In this document: positions 6,414 through 11,823 of the stretch, piece after piece
Numbering within the stretch: position 1 is the first letter of the stretch
Layout: the number at the start of each line of letters is the position of its first letter
DNA from: Nitrospiraceae bacterium
Lineage (GTDB): Bacteria > Nitrospirota > Nitrospiria > Nitrospirales > Nitrospiraceae
Assembly (NCBI GenBank): GCA_014534095.1
Contig: JACVSD010000055.1
Coordinates: 1-11,823 of the forward strand
Length of the DNA: 11,823 nt
Direction: 5' to 3'
Notes under the pieces: generated by a model
The model's input: only the letters and a program-made list of their open reading frames with translations
Told to the model about the DNA's origin: nothing
Databases searched by the model: none
Translations under genes and position numbers: made by a program

Positions 6414-6998
6414 ATGCCACATCCTTCTCAGACCTGCCTGCTCATTATCGATATGATTGGTGAGTTTGCCTTCGACCAGTCGGAACACTTGTTCCCTGCG
6501 ATCGAACATGCCGCGGAACGAATTGCCACGTTGAAACGATGCATGAAAAAGGCGGACATACCGGTGATTTATGTCAACGACAATTTTGGAAAGTGGCGAT
6601 CAGATTTCCGAGGGCTGATCACACGGTGTTTGCAAGACGGATGTCGGGGACGGCAGATCGCAGGAATGTTGGCCCCTGATGAAGACGACTACTTTGTCTT
6701 AAAGCCGAAGCACTCGGCGTTTTTCGCCACCCCGCTTGAGCTACTTTTGAACTTTCTCGATGCCCGCCATCTGGTCTTGACCGGTATAGCCGGCAACAAT
6801 TGTGTGCTGTACACCGCGGCGGACGCCTATATGCGTGAGTTCCAGGTGACCGTGCCATCGGACTGCACCGTGTCCCTCGATCCTGAGGCTAATCGTACGG
6901 CCCTCGCCCATATGCAGGAAACTCTCAAGGCCGATATCGCGTGCTCCAATAAAGTGATCGCTCGCATCTCTGGAGACACGCCTACTCTTCTCCGCTGA
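6414..6998 (+). CDS. Isochorismatase-like cysteine hydrolase
   Basis: This 194-residue protein has the isochorismatase/nicotinamidase fold. The triad is visible: Asp13 in 'LLIIDM', Lys97 in 'VLKPKHSAFFATPL' and Cys130 in 'GIAGNNCVLYTAADAYMREF'. Members hydrolyse amide or enol-ether bonds (nicotinamide, ureidoacrylate, N-carbamoyl compounds, isochorismate); nothing in the sequence fixes the substrate. It starts 5 bases after the udgX stop and so appears to be the last gene of the imuB operon, although the ATG at 6414 has no clear ribosome binding site. Its frame is open further upstream, to 6138, but that part lies inside udgX in another frame. The 3' end overlaps the convergent pth gene by 17 bases. 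A role in clearing a damaged base or nucleotide fragment would fit the neighbours but is only a guess. Confidence 0.85.
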   Translation: MPHPSQTCLLIIDMIGEFAFDQSEHLFPAIEHAAERIATLKRCMKKADIPVIYVNDNFGKWRSDFRGLITRCLQDGCRGRQIAGMLAPDEDDYFVLKPKHSAFFATPLELLLNFLDARHLVLTGIAGNNCVLYTAADAYMREFQVTVPSDCTVSLDPEANRTALAHMQETLKADIACSNKVIARISGDTPTLLR

Positions 6999-7563
6999 CG
7001 GGTTCTCGTATATTGAACTGATTCATCGCGACAGCGGTCCCTCGATGGATCAAACACTCCAACGCATCGACCGCCCTGCTCAGGCAAGGCTCAAAAAGCG
7101 CCAATTCTTCCGGACCGACTGGTTGCAGGACATAATCAGCCGCATCTTGAAACGGTGCGGGCCGCCCAATCCCGATTTTAATGCGGACAAATTGAGGCGT
7201 GCCGAGCGCTTGCACAACGGATTTGATTCCATTGTGCCCACCATGGCCGCCTCCGATCTTGATTCGAATGCGCCCAGGCTCGAGATCCAGATCATCGTGA
7301 ATGACGATTAGCTGCTCTGAGGCGAGTTTAAACTCTCGAAGAAGCCCTTTCAGAGGAGGACCACTGAGGTTCATCCAGTCCAGCAAGCCGGCCAACTCGA
7401 CGAATTCTGACCCGAGCCGACCGGAGCCTCGCTGGACTGCGCCACGAGGAATAAGCCGAATGGACCATCGAGCCGCGGCACGCTCAATAACCCACATGCC
7501 AATGTTGTGACGGGTCCGGGCATACGCTTTGCCAGGATTGCCCAGTCCGACGACAAGATGCAC
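6982..7563 (-). CDS. pth: Peptidyl-tRNA hydrolase
   Basis: Pth cleaves the ester bond of peptidyl-tRNAs released by stalled ribosomes, recycling tRNA in the cytoplasm. The 193-residue protein carries 'VVGLGNPG' with Asn9, catalytic His19 in 'TRHNIG', Asn65 in 'MNLSG', Asp90 in 'HDDLDL' and Asn111 in 'GGHGGHNGIKS', all at family positions, and normal length. The start is a GTG two bases after the rplY TAG; an in-frame stop lies a few codons further upstream and no other start is available. The ribosome binding site is weak (GAAGAA), so coupling to rplY is likely. It is the last gene of the ispE-prs-rplY-pth run, and its 3' end overlaps the convergent hydrolase gene, leaving no room for a terminator between them. 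Confidence 0.96.
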   Translation of the reverse strand: MHLVVGLGNPGKAYARTRHNIGMWVIERAAARWSIRLIPRGAVQRGSGRLGSEFVELAGLLDWMNLSGPPLKGLLREFKLASEQLIVIHDDLDLEPGRIRIKIGGGHGGHNGIKSVVQALGTPQFVRIKIGIGRPAPFQDAADYVLQPVGPEELALFEPCLSRAVDALECLIHRGTAVAMNQFNIREPVSGEE

Positions 7564-7565
7564 CG

Positions 7566-8330
7566 CTATTTCTTCTTGTCAGCTTCCTTCTTTTCCGCCT
7601 TGGGAGCTTCCTTCTTGTCGCCGCCCTTGGCGTCGGCAGCTGCTGGAGCTGCCGCCCCCGCCTTGGCCGGTTCACCCTCTCCGGGTTCTTTTCCCTTCGC
7701 CGCGACTTCAGGCTCGGTGGCCGCCCCTGCGCCGCTGGTCAACAGCGATTCCAGCTTCGCATCGGACATCGGTGCCGCCACACTAACCACCATCTGTTCC
7801 GGATCGTCTAGGAAGCGAATACCTTCTTGACCGACAAGGTCCTTCAAGTGAATACCGGTTCCGATTCCCAATGCCGACGCATCGACTTCAATTTTGTCTG
7901 GCAGGACCGCCGGCAAACACTCAATGTTGAGTTCTCGAAGGTTATGGTGCAGGACCCCGCCCTCTTTCACACCCGCCGGAACCGAACCGATGACATGGAT
8001 CGGAACTTTGACGCGAATCGGCTTGCTCATGGAGATCTCAAAAAGGTCAGCATGCAAAACAGCGCTCGTCACCGGATCTAGCTGATAGTCCCGGAGCAGC
8101 GCCGTACGGTTGGGGTTGGATTTGGCGCCAGTCACGGTCAGAGAGATCAACGCGCTGCTGCCTGCCTTCGATTTCAAGATTCTGAGCAACTCTTCCGGGT
8201 CCGTGATGCTCAGCAGAAGACACTCTCCCTGGCCATAGAGGACAGCCGGGATCTGCCCATTCCGACGCATGGTCCGCGCGGCTCCCTTGCCGGCCCGTTC
8301 CCTCATGGTGACTGCTAATTCGAATTTCAT
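7566..8330 (-). CDS. rplY: 50S ribosomal protein L25 / general stress protein Ctc
   Basis: L25 (Ctc form) binds 5S rRNA in the large subunit. The N-terminal L25 domain (about 5-95) includes 'GKGAARTMRRNGQIPAVLYG' and 'HADLFEIS'; the second, TL5-type beta domain (about 100-188) includes 'VPIHVIGSVPAGVKEGG' and 'LPDKIEVDASALGIG'. After it comes an unusual tail of about 55 residues (200-254), made almost entirely of Ala, Lys, Glu, Gly and Pro and ending in KKK, probably disordered and able to contact RNA. The ATG at 8330 has GGAGG 5 bases upstream, the clearest ribosome binding site in this operon. It follows prs by 41 bases and precedes pth by 2. Confidence 0.96.
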   Translation of the reverse strand: MKFELAVTMRERAGKGAARTMRRNGQIPAVLYGQGECLLLSITDPEELLRILKSKAGSSALISLTVTGAKSNPNRTALLRDYQLDPVTSAVLHADLFEISMSKPIRVKVPIHVIGSVPAGVKEGGVLHHNLRELNIECLPAVLPDKIEVDASALGIGTGIHLKDLVGQEGIRFLDDPEQMVVSVAAPMSDAKLESLLTSGAGAATEPEVAAKGKEPGEGEPAKAGAAAPAAADAKGGDKKEAPKAEKKEADKKK

Positions 8331-8371
8331 GATAACCTCCGTCTTCTGCCTGCGGCCCTGTCCCTGCCGGT

Positions 8372-9313
8372 TTAGGCAAATAATGAGCTGACTGATTCAT
8401 CCTCGTGAATGCGTCTGATCGCTTCCCCTAAAAGGGGAGCGACCGACAACTGATGCAACTTCGGGCAAGCTTGGTCTTTTCCGCGCATAGGGATCGAGTT
8501 GGTCGTGACGACCTGGGTAATGCATGACCTTTGCAGCCGATCCAGGGCTGGCCCCGAGAGAACCGCATGGGTACAGGCGGTCCACACTTCACGCGCACCT
8601 TGATCGGCGCAAGCCTGAGCGCCTTGTACGATGGTTCCAGCTGTGTCGATCATGTCATCGAGCAGCAACACGCTCTTTCCCTGCACGTCCCCGATGATAT
8701 TCATAATTTGCGCCTGATTGGGGCCTTCCCGGCGTTTGTCGATAATCGCCAGATTCGCTTGCAGGCGTTTGGCAAACGCCCGAGCTCGTTCCACACCGCC
8801 GGCGTCCGGGGAGACCACCACCAGATCGTTGATTTTCTTCTTGGTAATGTATTCGAGGAGTACAGGTAACGCGTAGAGGTGATCCACCGGCACATTGAAG
8901 AAGCCTTGGATCTGTCCCGCATGAAGGTCCATCGTCAACACGCGGTCGGCGCCGGCGGTCGTAATCAGATCCGCGACGAGTTTCGCGGTAATCGGCACCC
9001 GAGGCTGATCTTTGCGGTCCTGGCGGGCATATCCGAAATAGGGGATCACGGCGGTGATCCGATTGGCCGAGGAGCGCTTGACCGCATCAATAATAATCAG
9101 CAGCTCCATGAGGGAATCATTGACCGGCTGGCAGCAGGATTGTACGACAAAAACGTCGGCACCCCGCACGTTCTCTTCGATCTTGACCCGGATTTCTCCG
9201 TCACTGAAGGAGGAGACTGTCGCGTCGCCAAGTTTCTGGCCCAAGTACGCCGAAATCTCGTGAGCGAGCGCAAGATTGGCATTGCCAGAGAATATCTTGA
9301 GTTCTCTGTTCAT
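8372..9313 (-). CDS. prs: Ribose-phosphate pyrophosphokinase
   Basis: Prs makes PRPP from ribose 5-phosphate and ATP, feeding purine, pyrimidine, histidine, tryptophan and NAD synthesis. The 313-residue sequence shows '[16 protein letters not shown]', the signature '[11 protein letters not shown]' with 'PVDHLYA', the flexible-loop region '[19 protein letters not shown]' and the PRPP-binding loop '[13 protein letters not shown]'. I chose the ATG at 9313 because GAGG lies 6 bases upstream and the protein then begins '[17 protein letters not shown]', as in the family; a TTG four codons earlier is less likely. It sits between ispE and rplY in a common arrangement and may also have its own promoter in the 177-base gap after ispE. 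Confidence 0.97.
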   Translation of the reverse strand: MNRELKIFSGNANLALAHEISAYLGQKLGDATVSSFSDGEIRVKIEENVRGADVFVVQSCCQPVNDSLMELLIIIDAVKRSSANRITAVIPYFGYARQDRKDQPRVPITAKLVADLITTAGADRVLTMDLHAGQIQGFFNVPVDHLYALPVLLEYITKKKINDLVVVSPDAGGVERARAFAKRLQANLAIIDKRREGPNQAQIMNIIGDVQGKSVLLLDDMIDTAGTIVQGAQACADQGAREVWTACTHAVLSGPALDRLQRSCITQVVTTNSIPMRGKDQACPKLHQLSVAPLLGEAIRRIHEDESVSSLFA

Positions 9314-9386
9314 GAGCTGCCTCAAATCGTCCTGATTCGACCCGTTTCGTTACCTAACTGAGCGCTGGTCTGTTCTGGCGGGCGTT

Positions 9387-9407
9387 AGTGGACTGGCTTC
9401 AGCCACT
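9387..9407 (-). other. Hairpin-forming segment in the prs leader
   Basis: Within the putative prs leader, AGTGG and CCACT (outer arms) can pair, or alternatively TGGC and GCCA can form a tight tetraloop hairpin (9394-9405). The two pairings are partly alternative or nested. No T run follows, so it is not an obvious terminator, and it does not fold as a tRNA, although tRNA genes do occur between ispE and prs in some bacteria. Nothing else was recognised in 9326-9449. Confidence 0.2.
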
Positions 9408-9449
9408 CTACCGGTTTGCCTGTTGTGCGATGAATCGCCGAGGGGGGAA

Positions 9450-9479
9450 AATGTATCGGATATGTGCCGCGCTTGTCAA
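9450..9479 (-). promoter_or_regulatory. Candidate sigma-70 promoter for prs-rplY-pth
   Basis: Read on the minus strand, TTGACA (9479-9474) is followed after 18 bases by TACATT (9455-9450), which matches the -10 consensus at 4 of 6 positions. The start would be near 9443, giving a long leader of about 130 bases before the prs ATG. It would let prs, rplY and pth be transcribed independently of the response regulator and ispE. Confidence 0.5.
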
Positions 9480-9502
9480 TGAAACCGTTGAAGGAGAGGC
9501 CG

Positions 9503-10426
9503 TTATGCCCGCCACCCGAGCGGTCCGGAACCCGCAGCCACCACAAAGACCCTGAGTTTGAGGTCATCACGAAAGCGTTCGGCGGCTTCCCGGGCCTTCT
9601 CGTCATTTTGAAACACACCAAAGACCGTTGCCCCACTCCCTGACAAGAGCGTTGTTTCCGCCCCCATTTCCAGTAGCCGCATCTTCAGCTGTCGAAGCAC
9701 GGGATGAGCCCTGAACACAGGGCCTTCAAAGTCGTTATGAGCCTCTTTCGAAACCTGTTCCCATGACAGAGCATCCTCCTTCTGAACCTCAACAAGGGAA
9801 TGTGGAAGTGAGGGAGTTCGCGCGCGGGTGCTGGAAAGCTGATGATAGGCCCACTTCGTTTCAACAGGAAACCCTGGATTAATTAGCACCACCCACCGTG
9901 CCCCGATCATCCGGACGGGGTCTACCCGCTCTCCCCGTCCGGACACGATCGCTGAGGGGGCAAAGAAAAAAAACGGCACATCACTTCCGAGTCGCTCCCC
10001 GACCGCGGCCATCTCCCGTTGCGACCACCCCAGATTGAGCAGCCGATTCAAACCCACAATCGTCGCGGCCGCGTCACTGCTCCCGCCTCCCAACCCGGCT
10101 CCCATCGGAATCCGCTTTTTGAGAACAATATCGAGGCCAACGGTCCGCTCGCTCTGCTGACGCACCGCCAGGACGGCGCGATAGACCAGATTAGTGTGAT
10201 CGACGCTCAGAGACTGTGAATCACATTGCAGCCGGATGTCTGTAGATCCCGGTGCTAGACGGATGGAAACTTCATCCTCCAACCCCACGGTGTGCATTAA
10301 GGACCAAACGTTGTGAAACCCGTCGTTACGGCGGTCCAGGATTCGCAGGATCAGGTTAACTTTTGCGGGGGCAAAAACGGTGGTTTCAGACGGGGATGTG
10401 GCGGATGGCGGACAACTGTTAGTCAC
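9503..10426 (-). CDS. ispE: 4-diphosphocytidyl-2-C-methyl-D-erythritol kinase
   Basis: IspE phosphorylates CDP-methylerythritol in the non-mevalonate isoprenoid pathway. It is a GHMP kinase of 307 residues. Motif 1 is 'APAKVNL' with Lys22; the ATP-binding motif 'MGAGLGGGSSDAA' covers about 108-120; catalytic Asp149 lies in 'GSDVPFF'; the last motif is 'LLSGSGATVFGVF' near 260-275. The start is a GTG at 10426, the only start codon after an in-frame stop, and it overlaps the end of the response-regulator gene by 8 bases. AGGAGG lies only 2 bases upstream, an unusually short spacing that points to translational coupling. The first 16 residues, rich in Ser, Thr and Pro, precede the conserved fold and are longer than usual. 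Confidence 0.96.
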   Translation of the reverse strand: MTNSCPPSATSPSETTVFAPAKVNLILRILDRRNDGFHNVWSLMHTVGLEDEVSIRLAPGSTDIRLQCDSQSLSVDHTNLVYRAVLAVRQQSERTVGLDIVLKKRIPMGAGLGGGSSDAAATIVGLNRLLNLGWSQREMAAVGERLGSDVPFFFFAPSAIVSGRGERVDPVRMIGARWVVLINPGFPVETKWAYHQLSSTRARTPSLPHSLVEVQKEDALSWEQVSKEAHNDFEGPVFRAHPVLRQLKMRLLEMGAETTLLSGSGATVFGVFQNDEKAREAAERFRDDLKLRVFVVAAGSGPLGWRA

Positions 10427-11804
10427 GGCCTCCTTTTATAGCATACTTCTCCAAACGATAGCGGAATGAACGGGTGTTTAAACGCAGCAGCCTCGCGGCC
10501 TTTTTCTTCACCCATTTCGACCGTTCCAGCGCCTTTAGCAACAGGTCCTTTTCAATACCATTGATCAGTCCCTCAAGATCCAATCCGTCGTCGGGCAGGT
10601 CAGTCGGCACCGCTTGGTGTGGCGGCGGAGACACCGACCGGTGGAGCCATCCCCGCACGTCCAGATCGCTCACCGCCGCGCCATTCGAAAAGGCGACAAC
10701 ACGCTCAATCAGGTTCTCTAATTCCCGGACATTTCCTCTCCATTCATGCGCGAGCAGGACATGCATGGCCTCAGCAGACAAAACAGGTGTCGACTTGCCG
10801 CTCTCCTTGGAGAAGCGTTCTAAGAAGTGCTGGACCAGCAGCGGAATATCGCCGCTGCGCAACCGCAACGGTGGGAGCTTGATTGGAATGACATCGAGTC
10901 GGTAGTACAAATCTTCCCGAAACGATCCGTCTGCCACCGCCTTCTCGAGGTCCTTATTGGTGGCGGCCACGATCCGTACATCCACCTTGATGTCTTGGTT
11001 GCCCCCCACCCGCCGAAACTCGCGCTCCTGAATCACCCTCAACAATTTGACTTGAATGGTCGGCGTCGTATCCCCAATTTCGTCCAGGAAGATGGTCCCT
11101 CCGTTCGCCACTTCGAATAAACCCGCCTTATTCGCAATGGCGCCGGTAAATGAACCTTTCATATGCCCAAACAGTTCGCTTTCCAGCAACGTCTCGGGCA
11201 CGGCGCTGCAATTCACTGCGACGAACGGCAGGGTACTTCTCGTACTGTTATAGTGGATCGCTCGTGCAATGAGTTCCTTTCCGGTGCCGCTTTCCCCGCA
11301 GATCAGCACGTTACTCTTGGAGTCGGCAATTTTTCTGACCACATCAAACACCTTCTGCATTGGCTCGCTCTGGCCCACCAACTGGGCGAAAGACGACTGG
11401 CTGGCCATCTCGCGCTTCAGTAAGATGTTCTCGGTCGTCAGTCGCCGCTTCTCCAAGGCGTTGCGGATGATCAGCTGGACTTCGTCGACTTGGAAGGGTT
11501 TCGTAAGGTAGTCGTACGCGCCGTGCTTCATGGCATCCACCGCCGAATCGGCCGTCGCAAATGCCGTGATCACGAGCACCACAGTTTCTGGCGCCGCAGA
11601 TTTGACGGCCTTTAGCACGGCCATGCCGTCGACTTTCGGCATGCGTAAGTCCGTGATGACCAGGTCGAAGATTTCTTTATGAAGATGCTCGATCGCTTCT
11701 TCGCCGTCCGAAGCGCTCGTCACGGCATACCCGGCCCGTTTCAGCATGATGCTCAACACTTCACGAAGGCTTGGCTCGTCATCGACGACTAAGATCTTTT
11801 CCAT
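10419..11804 (-). CDS. Sigma-54-dependent response regulator (NtrC/PilR type)
   Basis: The 461-residue protein has a receiver domain (1-118; Asp8, Asp9, phosphoacceptor Asp52, Thr80, Lys102), an AAA+ activator domain (about 141-370) and a Fis-type helix-turn-helix (about 415-456). Walker A is 'GESGTGKE' (170-177), Walker B 'GGTIFLDEIGD' (235-245 with Asp241-Glu242). The sigma-54 contact loop reads GSFTGA (217-222), a variant of GAFTGA known in functional activators. The DNA-binding end 'KKKAARLLRLNTRSFRYRLEKY' style (here KKKAARLLRLNTRSFRYR) resembles PilR, so regulation of type IV pili or surface functions is possible but unproven. No histidine kinase is in the window; one may lie upstream beyond the right edge. 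The ATG at 11804 is preceded by a purine-rich GGAAGGGAG. Its stop overlaps the ispE start. Confidence 0.93.
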   Translation of the reverse strand: MEKILVVDDEPSLREVLSIMLKRAGYAVTSASDGEEAIEHLHKEIFDLVITDLRMPKVDGMAVLKAVKSAAPETVVLVITAFATADSAVDAMKHGAYDYLTKPFQVDEVQLIIRNALEKRRLTTENILLKREMASQSSFAQLVGQSEPMQKVFDVVRKIADSKSNVLICGESGTGKELIARAIHYNSTRSTLPFVAVNCSAVPETLLESELFGHMKGSFTGAIANKAGLFEVANGGTIFLDEIGDTTPTIQVKLLRVIQEREFRRVGGNQDIKVDVRIVAATNKDLEKAVADGSFREDLYYRLDVIPIKLPPLRLRSGDIPLLVQHFLERFSKESGKSTPVLSAEAMHVLLAHEWRGNVRELENLIERVVAFSNGAAVSDLDVRGWLHRSVSPPPHQAVPTDLPDDGLDLEGLINGIEKDLLLKALERSKWVKKKAARLLRLNTRSFRYRLEKYAIKGGRD

Positions 11805-11823
11805 GGCTCCCTTCCTTCATGCC

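Noticed and set aside
9326..9502. Possible tRNA gene between prs and ispE
   Set aside because: A tRNA gene is found at this place in some bacteria, but no cloverleaf, TTCGA arm or matching acceptor stem could be made on either strand.
9385..9636. Open frame of 83 codons on the minus strand at the end of ispE
   Set aside because: It is mostly out-of-frame ispE plus the intergenic promoter region and resembles nothing known.

Overview
The window looks like a chromosomal segment of a moderately GC-rich Gram-negative-type bacterium. The combination of an ispE-prs-rplY-pth run, an rpsF-ssb-rpsR run followed by a DUF177 protein, a PilR-type sigma-54 activator and an ImuB/DnaE2 mutasome suggests Nitrospirota (Nitrospira-like). 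That is an inference from gene content and protein style; no rRNA or other decisive marker is present. Genes are densely packed, with several 1-20 base overlaps or gaps.

Layout. (1) Positions 1-1261, minus strand: a ribosomal/SSB operon reading rpsF, ssb, rpsR, then the start of a DUF177 (YceD-like) protein that runs off the left edge. (2) Positions 1262-1544: a divergent intergenic region with candidate promoters for both directions, two overlapping hairpins and a short inverted repeat. (3) Positions 1545-6998, plus strand: a tight four-gene operon of imuB (Y-family polymerase homologue with the catalytic carboxylates replaced), dnaE2 (error-prone C-family polymerase), a UdgX-type uracil-DNA glycosylase and an isochorismatase-like cysteine hydrolase. 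The first three genes are joined by 4-base ATGA overlaps. (4) Positions 6982-11804, minus strand: a sigma-54-dependent response regulator, ispE, prs, rplY and pth. The pth 3' end overlaps the hydrolase 3' end by 17 bases.

How it fits together. The two minus-strand blocks (ispE-prs-rplY-pth and rpsF-ssb-rpsR) are commonly near neighbours in bacterial chromosomes. The plus-strand mutasome operon sits between them in the opposite direction, as though inserted into a conserved housekeeping cluster. In that operon ImuB would be the clamp-binding adaptor (it has a perfect QLSLF motif), DnaE2 the translesion polymerase, and UdgX a uracil-recognition protein that may bind its product covalently. imuA, the usual first gene of such cassettes, is not present here. 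The most interesting point is the physical coupling of a UdgX-type protein to an ImuB/DnaE2 mutasome, with a cysteine hydrolase of unknown substrate behind it. No tRNA, rRNA, CRISPR array, insertion sequence or phage gene was found.
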